A stretch of DNA of 64,000 nt from Rhizobium indicum (lineage in GTDB: Bacteria > Pseudomonadota > Alphaproteobacteria > Rhizobiales > Rhizobiaceae), in NCBI RefSeq assembly GCF_005862305.2, contig NZ_CP054022.1, positions 992,001 to 1,056,000 of the forward strand, in the 5' to 3' direction. Shown here one piece after another: positions 33,705 through 42,456 of this stretch. A model generated the notes under the pieces. It searched no databases. It saw only the letters and a program-made list of their open reading frames with translations, and was not told where the DNA came from. Positions within the stretch are counted from its first letter, which is position 1; each line of letters begins with the position of its first letter. Made by a program: the position numbers and the translations under genes.

Positions 33705-33984
33705 GGTCTTCGGCCCTTCGAGAGCGCTTTTGCTGTGAAACCAACTCCTCAAGAGCCGCCTCGCGGCATTGCCTCGAGCATCGCGAATTTGTTGGAACGT
33801 ATTTTTCCGTTTCGACCAAATGCGGATGAATTACTTCGCTCAGCTCCCAAGGCCGGACAACAGAGCGGAGTGGGAAGCGGGATTGCCGTGGGAATGGACG
33901 ACATCAAAAGCCTGGCATATGAGTGCTTTTCGATGTTGCGAGCCGAAGAAAACCGCACCTGGTTTCAATCCAAGATCGCGCTGA
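33705..33984 (+). other. Gap with an unsupported open frame
   Basis: One plus frame ends MDDIKSLAYECFSMLRAEEN, RTWFQSKIALKWLLAA and stop at 34004. It looks protein-like but has no clear start and overlaps the RtcB remnant. Confidence 0.3.
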
Positions 33985-34314
33985 AATGGCTTCTCGCCGC
34001 ATGACGCCGGTCGCAACTTCTCGCGCAGCGCACATATGAGGCAGTTGTCTGCAGAGTATGGGGCGGATTCGCGAGGCCTTAGCCCGAACAATGTCGCGGC
34101 TATTCTGGAGAAGGAAGCACGCGGCCTCGACGCGCGGTTCTTCTCCGGTTTCGCGGATGTGTCGGAACCGCCGAGGGCCTACAAGTGCTGCGAACGTGCG
34201 GTCGCAGATCGAGCACTATGGCTTGGCGAAGTGGTCGACGAGGTGATCCCCTACGGGAGCATCATGGCCGGCGACTGGCCGAAGAATGCGCCCTGGCGCA
34301 AGAAGCGTCAGTAA
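33985..34314 (+). pseudogene. RtcB-like RNA ligase, C-terminal remnant
   Basis: It reads NGFSPHDAGRNFSRSAHMRQ (the RtcB GxxPHGAGRxxSR active-site loop with G changed to D), then GLSPNNVAAILEKEARGLDA, RFFSGFADVSEPPRAYK, VVDEVIPYGSIMAGDWPKNA and PWRKKRQ. Between 34187 and 34232 the family-like reading (AANVRSQIEHYGLAK) is in another frame and the original frame then returns, so two compensating indels are present. Everything upstream of the active-site loop is missing. RtcB joins 2',3'-cyclic phosphate and 5'-OH RNA ends. Confidence 0.75.
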
Positions 34315-34329
34315 GTACGGGGAAAAGGA

Positions 34330-34877
34330 GGTAAGCTCGCCTTCCGCAACATTCAGCATGCCGACAACAGTGCGGTAAGTTCGAAGCTCAGGCAGGTCGT
34401 CATGGCCATAGGTCCAGCTGTCGGAGGCGGCAGCTTCCGTGATCGTCTTGATACGCCCCACCTTGTCGCGGCCAATACTGATTGTCCATGAGTGGCGCCG
34501 CTGGAACTTGCCGTCGTTACCCGCGACAGGAAGCGGCGGGTTGGCGAGTAGCTGAAGCTGGACGTTACACCGTTGGCATAGGCGATCGACTGCGTCTGGC
34601 CATCAGCCTCATAGGCGCTCATTGTCGTTGGCATGGGTGAGCAGACCGATATTGGCTGAGCTTGCCTCGAACTGTTCGTCGTAGCTATTGTCGGCGATGG
34701 TGGCCGGCGTGGTCTCGCCTGCCCCGTCAATTGCTAATACATCACCCTCCGCTGCGGCCAAGCCATCATCGGTGACACATCCGCGAACGGTGACCATTTG
34801 CAGATCACCGCAGGCCGCGTTCTCCGACCGTGGACCTTCCTCATCAAGGCCAGTAGAATCCATCAGCGGCGGTTCGT
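34330..34877 (-). pseudogene. RHS/YD-repeat protein fragment
   Basis: Minus-strand pieces in different frames: DEQFEASSANIGLLTHANDN, YEADGQTQSIAYANGVTSSF, SYSPTRRFLSRVTT, GRIKTITEAAASDSWTYGHD. YANGxxTxFSYxxxRRL and DxxGRIxxI are RHS core repeats. Several frameshifts. It is an internal scrap of a large RHS toxin-type protein, with neither the N-terminal nor the toxic tip present. Confidence 0.65.
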
Positions 34878-35537
34878 TCACGGCCGCCGATAGACAGCGG
34901 GGATCGTTTCCGGATCGACCTGATTGCCTGCTGTCATGACCTGCCAGTACGCCTCATCGACCGCATGAATGATTGCGTTTTCTATGCTGCGCGCGACCAT
35001 ATTGCCTTCGGCCGAATGTGCTGCGGCGACATGAGCGACCTCCTCGGGCAAGCCTACGCTGAGGCAGATGTGAACGCCGTATGCAGGATGGCGAATAGCA
35101 GGACGGCCGGTATGGGGCGACGATTTCCATCGTTGCCTGTTGAGAGGATCGAACTCCCACGGCTTGCCTATGTCGTGACAAAGCGCGCCGGCAATGACCA
35201 AATCCCGGTCAATGTCCAGCAGCGGGAAATTCTTGATGTAGTCGTCAGCCACGAGTATCGCCTGCCGCGTGACAGCACGCAGATGATCTGTCTGATTGCC
35301 GCCTTTTGCTTCGAAAATCCCAGGAACCCCACATGCCGGCATATCGATAAGGGATTCATAGCTACTGCCGGCTAGCGCAAAGGCCCAGGCCTCGATGACT
35401 TTCGTGCGCAGATCGTCATTTGCTATCTCGGCGATTTCAGGCAGGTCTCGAAGGACCCGCTCGCGCAGATCGTCGGTGATCGGCCGCCCTTGTTTCGCTG
35501 CCGGCGTATTCGCAGGCGGGGAGCTTATTGGTTCCAT
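34878..35537 (-). CDS. HD-domain phosphohydrolase
   Basis: A 219-residue protein. HD-superfamily metal motif: H in QTDHLRAVTRQ, HD in AGALCHDIGKPWEF, H in IRHPAYGVHIC and in VAAAHSAEG, and the final D in IHAVDEAYW. It would hydrolyse a phosphate ester or nucleotide. It is the last gene of the TRAP/kinase operon, 43 bases after the substrate-binding protein. Its role in that pathway is unknown; similar HD proteins recur beside TRAP loci in my recollection. The ATG follows AGGGATTAAGAGA. Confidence 0.8.
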   Translation of the reverse strand: MEPISSPPANTPAAKQGRPITDDLRERVLRDLPEIAEIANDDLRTKVIEAWAFALAGSSYESLIDMPACGVPGIFEAKGGNQTDHLRAVTRQAILVADDYIKNFPLLDIDRDLVIAGALCHDIGKPWEFDPLNRQRWKSSPHTGRPAIRHPAYGVHICLSVGLPEEVAHVAAAHSAEGNMVARSIENAIIHAVDEAYWQVMTAGNQVDPETIPAVYRRP

Positions 35538-35580
35538 TCTCTTAATCCCTATTTCTCTTCAGTTCGTGAGGTTTGGTCGC

Positions 35581-36615
35581 CTAAAGCGCCGTCGCATTGG
35601 CAAGTTCGATCAGGGCCGGCGGAAATAGATCCGGATTATCAGTCAGGACCGGCGCGGTCTTCTTGCGGAAGGACTCGCGATCGACATCGGCCGCGACCTG
35701 TAGACCCTGGGCGGTAAAGAAGCTGTAGGCTTCGGTTTCCTGCTGTTGAGTGACCCCGCGAACGTGATCGTCCGCAGCCTGAGAAGCTTTTTCGAAGGCC
35801 TCTTTCTCCGTATCGGAGAGCTTGGCATAGACGTCCGGATTGATGACAATATAGGCCGTCGTCAGCACGTGATCAGTCTTCGAAACGAATTTCTGAACTT
35901 CATAGAGCTTCGTCGATTTGACCACCGGTGCCGGCGTATCCTGGCCATCGGCAACGCCCTGTCTCAGAGCAAGATAAAGTTCGCTGAGATCGACCGCGAC
36001 CGTGGAAGCCCCTAGCGCCTGGATGAGTGCGATATACGCGCGGGAGTTCGGCACCCGCATTTTCAGCCCCTGCATGTCTTCGGCCGTCAGGACCGGCTTG
36101 ACGTTATTCGTCATGCAGCGAAACCCGAGATCAGTCCAACCCACGAGCTTGAAACCCTTGTCGAGGGAAAGTTTGCGCAAATCGTCGCCGAACTGGCCGG
36201 CAAAAGCCTTGTAGGCCTGCTGACGGCTTTTCCAGAGAAAGGGCGCGTCGGTGATCGACATTTCAGGTACCCACCCTGACAGTCCCACACCGATACCGCC
36301 CATTTCGACCGAGCCGCGGCGGACGGCCTGGGCGATATCCCGTTCTCCGCCAAGCTGTGCGTTCGGGAAAATCTGTACGGTGACGGACCCGTTTGTCAGC
36401 GTCTCGACCTGCGTCTTGAATTCTGCCGCCCAGAGGTGCCAGCCGTGTTCGGTCGGCGCCGGGTGGGCAAGTCGCAATCGCTTTGCCGCTTGGGCCTTGA
36501 CGAGGCCTGCGGGCAACAGAGATGCCGCACTCGCCGCAGCGCCCAGCTTCAGGATCTGCCTGCGTGAGACAGTACCAAGGCTGAAATTATCCGGTTTCAA
36601 CAGTGTCATCGTCAT
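35581..36615 (-). CDS. TRAP transporter substrate-binding protein (DctP family)
   Basis: A 344-residue periplasmic receptor. A Tat-type signal (SRRQILKLG, then an AASLLPAGLVKAQA stretch) suggests export in folded form. The DctP core contains RVPNSRAYIALIQALGASTV with the Arg that binds the substrate carboxylate, and ALRQGVADGQDTPAPVVKST. It delivers an organic acid to the DctQM protein encoded just upstream in the operon. ATG follows GAGGGAGTGA. Distinct in sequence from the second DctP at 44224-45258. Confidence 0.9.
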   Translation of the reverse strand: MTMTLLKPDNFSLGTVSRRQILKLGAAASAASLLPAGLVKAQAAKRLRLAHPAPTEHGWHLWAAEFKTQVETLTNGSVTVQIFPNAQLGGERDIAQAVRRGSVEMGGIGVGLSGWVPEMSITDAPFLWKSRQQAYKAFAGQFGDDLRKLSLDKGFKLVGWTDLGFRCMTNNVKPVLTAEDMQGLKMRVPNSRAYIALIQALGASTVAVDLSELYLALRQGVADGQDTPAPVVKSTKLYEVQKFVSKTDHVLTTAYIVINPDVYAKLSDTEKEAFEKASQAADDHVRGVTQQQETEAYSFFTAQGLQVAADVDRESFRKKTAPVLTDNPDLFPPALIELANATAL

Positions 36616-36638
36616 TCACTCCCTCTTCTACAGGCCGA

Positions 36639-38525
36639 TCAGCCCTTGACGTTAAACAGGCTCGGCAAAATGGTGGTTATCGATGGAAAGGCGACCAGGA
36701 CGAGAAGTCCGATCACAAGCACGCTGAGATACCAGAGCAAAATCCGGCTCGTCGGCTCGACGCGCGCGCCGGTAATTTTACAGGCCACGTAAAGCGCGAT
36801 GCCGATGGGCGGCAGGACCACGCCAATCCCGAAGGCTTCCGCCATGACGATGCCGTAGTGAAGCGGGTCGACATGCAGCGACATCGCCACCGGCATCAGC
36901 AAGGGAGCAAGGATGATTATGGTGACGAAGCTCTCCAGCACCGCACCGACGAGAACGAAAATCACGATCACGGAAAGCAGGAAGCCAGTCGGCCCGAAAT
37001 GACTGACGAAATCCGCAAGCGAGGCGGTAACCCCCTCCAGCGTCAGCGCCCAGGAAAACACGGTCGCCATGCTGACCGTGAAGAACACCATCCCATTCAG
37101 CATCGAGGCGTTGGTCATGGTCTGCCACAAGGATGCAGGTGTGAATTTACGATAGAGCAGACCGAGGAGCAGACCGTAGAGGACTGCAAACGTCGACACT
37201 TCCGTCGGCGTGCCAAGTCCACCAACGATACCTCCGATGAGGATGACAGGTAGAAGCAGCGGGAAGAAAGCGCTGCGGCCAGTCGAAATCACCCGGCTCA
37301 TCGGAGCGCGGGGCCGCGGCTTCCAGCCAAACATCGAGGCTCGCACACGAATGAGCAGCATCTGAAATATTGCCAGCGTGGCTGCCGGCAGAACGCCTGC
37401 AATGAACAGTGCGCCCGTGGATATCCCGGTCGCGGAACCGATCAGGATGAGAGCGATACTCGGCGGCACCGATTCAGACATTGCGGCGGCCGCTGCCAGC
37501 ACGGCAGCGCGCTCAGGCGCGGGATAGCCCTCCTCCTCCAGCTGCTTCGACATCGGAATTCCGATCATCGCCATGTCAGCGGCTTTGGACCCGGAAATGC
37601 AGGACCCGAGATAGCAGCCGACCACCATGACCTGCAGCAAACCACCGCGCACGTGACCGATCAGCGCGACGATCAGGTTCACAATCCTGGAACCGATATC
37701 GGCTCTGTCCATGATGAAGCCGGCGAAGATGAAGAACGGCAGCGCCAGGAGAATGAACCCATCCGAACCACGTTGCGCGTTCATGACAACTGCAACCATA
37801 TCGGCGGATTGGGAGGACAGCACGCAGACGATGCCGGTGGTCGCCAGAATGAAGCCGATCGGTATCCCGAGGATCAATTGCAGCAGGAACATTCCGGCCA
37901 ACGTCACGTAGAGGGCGTGTACGTTCTGTCCCAGCGCGTCCTGCGACAGCAGGAACAGGGCAACAGCCAGAGCCGGGATGAAGGCCGCCGCGATGATTGC
38001 CGGAACCGGAAGCCGCGACAGTCTGACAGCCGCGTGAAGAATGAACAGGCCACACCCGAGGGTTATCGGGACCGTCATCCACACGTAGCTTATGCCGAGG
38101 ACGATCGTCGTCTCTTCCACATTGGAGATCACCAAGGGGATTGAATAATAGCCAACCAAGGCAGTGACCAGAATGACCGTCCATTCGACCAGAGCCGCAA
38201 GAAATGGTCTCAGCCACAGCGGCATGCGATCGGAGAGAAATGTGATCGCAACAAAGTTGCCGCGGCTGTATGAAACGGCCCCGCCGAGGAAGGATATCGT
38301 CACCAGGAACGGATGAGCGGTTTCGGCTGCTCCGACAATCATCGGCGAGTTCGTGTAACTGCGCAGGACCGTACTGGAGAAGATCAGCAAGACTTGTGCA
38401 ATGAGCGAGATGTTCAAGATGGCAATCGCCACGGTGTCGAGGTAACCGAGCCAACGCGGCGCTGGCATCAGAATCTCTTCACCATGCGTGCCGGTTTCCA
38501 AGGCTGGAGCTGCATTCACTGTCAT
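36639..38525 (-). CDS. TRAP transporter fused permease (DctQM)
   Basis: A protein of about 628 residues combining the four-helix DctQ subunit (1-195) with the twelve-helix DctM subunit (about 205-628). DctM landmarks: PFFIFAGFIMDRADIGSRIV, CISGSKAADMAMIG, AAAAAMSESVPPSIALILIG, GIVGGLGTPTEVSTFA, GIGVVLPPIGIALYVACKIT. It drives sodium-coupled uptake of the acid bound by DctP. The ATG at 38525 with GGGGAGAACGACA is preferred over one six codons upstream. 155 bases separate it from the kinase gene; it may have its own promoter. Confidence 0.92.
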   Translation of the reverse strand: MTVNAAPALETGTHGEEILMPAPRWLGYLDTVAIAILNISLIAQVLLIFSSTVLRSYTNSPMIVGAAETAHPFLVTISFLGGAVSYSRGNFVAITFLSDRMPLWLRPFLAALVEWTVILVTALVGYYSIPLVISNVEETTIVLGISYVWMTVPITLGCGLFILHAAVRLSRLPVPAIIAAAFIPALAVALFLLSQDALGQNVHALYVTLAGMFLLQLILGIPIGFILATTGIVCVLSSQSADMVAVVMNAQRGSDGFILLALPFFIFAGFIMDRADIGSRIVNLIVALIGHVRGGLLQVMVVGCYLGSCISGSKAADMAMIGIPMSKQLEEEGYPAPERAAVLAAAAAMSESVPPSIALILIGSATGISTGALFIAGVLPAATLAIFQMLLIRVRASMFGWKPRPRAPMSRVISTGRSAFFPLLLPVILIGGIVGGLGTPTEVSTFAVLYGLLLGLLYRKFTPASLWQTMTNASMLNGMVFFTVSMATVFSWALTLEGVTASLADFVSHFGPTGFLLSVIVIFVLVGAVLESFVTIIILAPLLMPVAMSLHVDPLHYGIVMAEAFGIGVVLPPIGIALYVACKITGARVEPTSRILLWYLSVLVIGLLVLVAFPSITTILPSLFNVKG

Positions 38526-38697
38526 TTGTCGTTCTCCCCACATACGCGAAGCATCCTTGACCTCTGGGCCGGTGCTGCTTGCGTTTGAACCCGGGCCTCC
38601 CGCCCGGGATGTTAATCCTTGAGATCTATGGCAAGGCGCTTTCGGTCTCCGTCATTGCAGACGAGGGACGGCGGCCGCGCATCGTCTCGCCACCAGA

Positions 38698-40410
38698 TCA
38701 GCGGCAGCAGCTGACGGCAAACGCTGCCTCGATTGCCTGCATCCAGACCGAAACTGCCCTTGCTCCGCCATCAGGGACGCCAAGCGCACGGTCTCCGATG
38801 TAACTTGCACGGCCGGCGCGCGGGGTCATGGATGCCGTCATCGCCGCTCCCTCCGAAGCGGCAAAAACAGCAGCGCTAAAGGCCTCGTGCGGGTTGTGCG
38901 GCACGGACGTTGCCTTGATCCACGCATCCAGAGCCGGATACAGAGCGTCCAGCATCGTGCGGTCACCGCGCTTCGCCCCGCCAAGGTCTGCTATGCCCTG
39001 TATTGCCGCCGCGAAGGCTGTCTGCCACTCCGCCTCATCCGGTATTTCAATACCTTTCAGATGGCTGGCCGCACGGACCAATGCAGCCGCATAAAACGGC
39101 CCTGAACTGCCTGCGATCGCGCGGCGAACCGCGGTACCAAGATCCGATAGGAGCCGCTCGGGAGTGGCGTAGCTTGCTTGCGGCAGGTTCCGGATCGCGG
39201 CCGCACCCCGCACCATGCTGGCGCCCAGGTCGCCGTCTCCTGCCTTGCCGTCGAGATCGGCGAGTTCGCCTTCCGCACGTTCCAGTGCCGTGGCGACGGT
39301 CAGTGCCACCGAACGCAGGATATTCGACAATAGACCGGGCGGCAGATCCGGCCGGTTGTCAGCCGCCAGAAGCTCCTCGTCAGCAAGGACGATCGGATAG
39401 CGGATGGCGCCATTGCCCGGCCAGTCCGACGCATCTGTGTTGGCGTCCAGCAATTCGAGACGGCTGGTTTCGATCGGCAACACGGAAAGCGATAGGCCGG
39501 GCATCTCGAGTGCGGTCATGAAATTTCCGCACCACGCCCTCTCGACCTTGATGCCCCGGCGCTCAAGGTGGCCGACGGCATGCCGCAACGCGATGGCGAG
39601 TTCCATCTGCGGCGTTCCACCAAGCCCATTGACCAGAAGAGCACATGCGGGAAAGGAAGCATCGGCGAAATCCGACAAAATCACATCGAGAACATCGTCG
39701 ACGATCTCGTCTGCCGATTTCATCAGCGTCCGCCTGACCCCCTTTTCGCCATGGATGCCAAGACCGTATTCGATCTCGTTGTCTTCAAGGGCAAAGCCGG
39801 CGTGGCCGACCGCGGGCACGATGCATGTTCCGAGCCCCACTCCCATCGAGCGTATGTCGGCGGCTGCCTTTCCGGCGATGCGGGCAACGTCGGAGAGTGG
39901 CAAGCCGGCTTCGGCGGCCGCGCCGGCCAGCTTGTGCACGAGAACCGTTCCGGCGATGCCGCGGCGGCGTTCCATCGAGACGGTGTCCCGCAGCGCCACG
40001 TCATCACCGACCAGCACAACCTCTGTAGGGATGCCCTCGCTCGTGGCAATTTCAGCCGCGAGGCCGAAATTCAGCCGGTCACCGGTATAATTCTTGACGA
40101 TCAGCAATGCGCCCGCCTGGCCGGCAACAGCCTTGATGCCGGCAAGGACCGCATCGACGCTGGGCGACGTGAAGACATCACCGACAACGGCAGCCGCCAG
40201 CATTCCCATACCCACATATCCGGCATGAGCCGGTTCGTGCCCCGCCCCGCCGCCAGAGATGACGGCGACCTTCCTGTTGGGCTTGTCAGGAAGGTCCGAG
40301 CGGACGACGACGTTCTCGTTGCGCAGAATTGCGAGGTGGCGTGACGTGGTGACAACCCCTTCGAGCATCTCGCGCACCACTGCTTTGGGATCGTTGATGA
40401 GCTTTTTCAT
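38698..40410 (-). CDS. Fused DhaK-DhaL kinase (dihydroxyacetone/erythrulose type)
   Basis: A 570-residue ATP-dependent kinase. The DhaK part (1-330) has SGGGAGHEPAHAGY at 52-65 and His220 in LGIHGEKG, the position that forms the covalent hemiaminal with the keto substrate in the characterised Citrobacter enzyme. The DhaL part (about 355-560) has Asp385/387, Asp392 and Asp394 in DLDGKAGDGDLG, which chelate the Mg-ATP phosphates. It probably phosphorylates dihydroxyacetone, glyceraldehyde or a C4 ketose such as erythrulose. Genomic context points to a cleavage product of the aldolase as substrate. GGAAGAGAAGA precedes the ATG. Confidence 0.92.
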   Translation of the reverse strand: MKKLINDPKAVVREMLEGVVTTSRHLAILRNENVVVRSDLPDKPNRKVAVISGGGAGHEPAHAGYVGMGMLAAAVVGDVFTSPSVDAVLAGIKAVAGQAGALLIVKNYTGDRLNFGLAAEIATSEGIPTEVVLVGDDVALRDTVSMERRRGIAGTVLVHKLAGAAAEAGLPLSDVARIAGKAAADIRSMGVGLGTCIVPAVGHAGFALEDNEIEYGLGIHGEKGVRRTLMKSADEIVDDVLDVILSDFADASFPACALLVNGLGGTPQMELAIALRHAVGHLERRGIKVERAWCGNFMTALEMPGLSLSVLPIETSRLELLDANTDASDWPGNGAIRYPIVLADEELLAADNRPDLPPGLLSNILRSVALTVATALERAEGELADLDGKAGDGDLGASMVRGAAAIRNLPQASYATPERLLSDLGTAVRRAIAGSSGPFYAAALVRAASHLKGIEIPDEAEWQTAFAAAIQGIADLGGAKRGDRTMLDALYPALDAWIKATSVPHNPHEAFSAAVFAASEGAAMTASMTPRAGRASYIGDRALGVPDGGARAVSVWMQAIEAAFAVSCCR

Positions 40411-40457
40411 TCTTCTCTTCCGAACTTGAACAGGTAACAGGAAAGGCGGTCGTCAGA

Positions 40458-41609
40458 TCAGGCCGCAGCCAGCATGATGCGCCTGATGTCATCGGCATGG
40501 AGATTTTTATGTTCTCCCAAGGGAAGCTGCCGCGCTCGCTCCAGATGATCGACAATGTCATCGATATCGAAGTGAACGGAGGGCAGATCGCGCATGCGCA
40601 CGGGGCAACCCATGAGAACGAAGAAGCTTTCCAGTCTGTCGATTGCTTCCATGGCGACCGCGTGGTCGTCAGCGCCGTCAAGCTTCCAGACACGCCTGCC
40701 GAACCGGGCAAGCAACCGGCGCTTGGCATCGACCCTGTTTCGCAGCAAATGCGGCATGACCAATGAAAGCGTGCGGGCATGATCGATGCCGTAGAGAGCC
40801 GTGATGGCGTGCCCGATCATGTGCGTCGACCAGTCCTGAAGGACGCCCGCACCGATCAAACCGTTGAGAGCCTGGTTTGCCGCCCACATGACCGTATCGC
40901 GGACATCGTCGGTGGGCTCATTGATCAACAGCGGACCGGCTTCGAACAGCGCCGATAGCAGCACCTCGCTGTATCCATATTGGACGGCCAGGTTTGCATC
41001 GTCGGTGAGGTACTGCTCTAGCACATGCGTCACGGCGTCGGTGACGCCGTTTTCCAGTTGCCGCCGGGACAGCGAGGCCATCGTCGACGAGTCTAGAATG
41101 GCAAAAGCCGGCCTCGCCGCCTCGATAGCAAACGGCAGCTTCAGGCCTCTGCTCTTGCGCGATATCACCGAAACCGGATTACTTTCCGATCCGGTCGCAG
41201 GCAGTGTGAGGATCGCGCCGTTCGGAAGAGGATCGATTGCCCCGCCGCCGGAAACGAGAAGATCCCAGGGATCTTGATGGTCAGTGCGGATCACGGCAGC
41301 GAGAAATTTCGCCGCGTCGATGACCGAGCCACCGCCGACACCCAGCACAAAGGTCGTCCCGGCCTCCCGCGCGACCCGCCGTGCTTCCATGATCGTGTCG
41401 TATTCCGGGTTCGGTTCGATGCCGCCGAACACAACAACCCGCCTTTGCCCCAAGGAACGGACGACCTGATCATACACGCCGTTCGCCTTGATGCTGCCTC
41501 CGCCGAAGAGCAGCAGGACGCGCTCGTCGGGGCCGACGAGCCGGTCGAGATCGGCAATGCGATTGCGGCCGAAGACGATTCTGGTTGTGTTCTGCAGCTC
41601 GAAATTCAT
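40458..41609 (-). CDS. YqhD-like iron/zinc-containing alcohol dehydrogenase
   Basis: A 383-residue NADPH-type aldehyde reductase. It aligns by eye with E. coli YqhD throughout: RIVFG.., VLLLFGGGSIKANGVYDQV, FGGIEPNPEYDTIMEARRVA, GVGGGSVIDAAKFLAA, LTLPATGSESNPVSVIS, ANQALNGLIGAGVLQDWSTH, HMIGHAITALYGIDHARTLS. The metal ligands (D, H, H, H) lie in the last two stretches. It would reduce short aldehydes such as glycolaldehyde or a semialdehyde released by the aldolase. ATG at 41609 follows GGAGAGACG; the 16-codon upstream extension is not conserved. Confidence 0.9.
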   Translation of the reverse strand: MNFELQNTTRIVFGRNRIADLDRLVGPDERVLLLFGGGSIKANGVYDQVVRSLGQRRVVVFGGIEPNPEYDTIMEARRVAREAGTTFVLGVGGGSVIDAAKFLAAVIRTDHQDPWDLLVSGGGAIDPLPNGAILTLPATGSESNPVSVISRKSRGLKLPFAIEAARPAFAILDSSTMASLSRRQLENGVTDAVTHVLEQYLTDDANLAVQYGYSEVLLSALFEAGPLLINEPTDDVRDTVMWAANQALNGLIGAGVLQDWSTHMIGHAITALYGIDHARTLSLVMPHLLRNRVDAKRRLLARFGRRVWKLDGADDHAVAMEAIDRLESFFVLMGCPVRMRDLPSVHFDIDDIVDHLERARQLPLGEHKNLHADDIRRIMLAAA

Positions 41610-41691
41610 CGTCTCTCCATCCATCCTCGTACTGCTTTCATCATCCGCTCGACCCAATGGACGCGCTGCGGCCTTGGGAACGCGTGCACCT

Positions 41692-42447
41692 TCACGTCGT
41701 AAAAGCGATTTCGAGCGTGCCGTAGCCTGCGAAGGACGCGGTGACGGTGTCCCCGGGCTGGACGTATTTCAGGCCGGTCAGGGTGCCGGTAGTGATGACG
41801 GTTCCGGCCGGCAGGTGATCCGGGCGATGCGGTGCCCTCAGAAAGGCCAGGGCCGGCAATCGCGGATCCCCGGCCGAATGGCCGCCTTCGGCTTCGGCAA
41901 GGACCTGGTCACCATTTGACAGGCCGACGCGCAATGTCGGGAAGTCTGTCTCGACGCTTTCGGGCCAGGGATCTCCGACAACCAGAGCGCCGTTCGACAT
42001 GAAATCTGCATTGCGATCCATGGCGGGGGCGGCCGTATAGCTGAGAAAGCGGGAGTCCACAATTTCGATCGCCGGCACAACAGAGGTCATCTCGTCGAAT
42101 TGCTCGATCGTCAATGCCCGGTCACCCGCCTCCACATCACGCTTCAAAAGGTAGGCAATCTCCGCTTCCACACCGAGAAGGGGAACGTCTGCCGCGGGCA
42201 GCTGTGCGGGATGCTGCAGGAAACGGGACCCGAGGATCGCTCCCCAGATCACCTGGGCAGGATCGACGCCGGAAACTTTATAGGCCACGATGGGCTCATC
42301 GAGGATGTGCGCCGTTTCCGTCTGGATCGCAGCCGCATCGGCGAAGGTAGCGGGCTTGAGCTTCTCCGGCAGTTCTTGCACGAAGCGTCCCTCTTGCCTG
42401 GATTTTGCGAGAAGCTTGGCGGCGGAGTGGATTTTTGAACGGTCCAT
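41692..42447 (-). CDS. 2-oxopent-4-enoate hydratase-like protein (MhpD/HpcG fold)
   Basis: A 251-residue member of the fumarylacetoacetase-like superfamily, hydratase branch. Landmarks: VAYKVSGVDPAQVIWGAILG, VEAEIAYLLKRDVEAG with the metal-binding ExE, VPAIEIVDSR, NGALVVG, TGTLTGLKYVQPGDTVTASF. It would add water to a 2-oxo-4-enoate to give 4-hydroxy-2-oxo acid, the substrate class of the aldolase whose stop codon lies ten bases upstream. Confidence 0.85.
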   Translation of the reverse strand: MDRSKIHSAAKLLAKSRQEGRFVQELPEKLKPATFADAAAIQTETAHILDEPIVAYKVSGVDPAQVIWGAILGSRFLQHPAQLPAADVPLLGVEAEIAYLLKRDVEAGDRALTIEQFDEMTSVVPAIEIVDSRFLSYTAAPAMDRNADFMSNGALVVGDPWPESVETDFPTLRVGLSNGDQVLAEAEGGHSAGDPRLPALAFLRAPHRPDHLPAGTVITTGTLTGLKYVQPGDTVTASFAGYGTLEIAFTT

Positions 42448-42456
42448 GGGCCGGCC

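Noticed and set aside
36603..37253. 216-codon plus-strand frame opposite dctQM
   Set aside because: Highly charged mirror-frame sequence opposite a membrane protein gene.
37653..38144. 163-codon plus-strand frame opposite dctQM
   Set aside because: Same reason: antisense shadow of hydrophobic codons.
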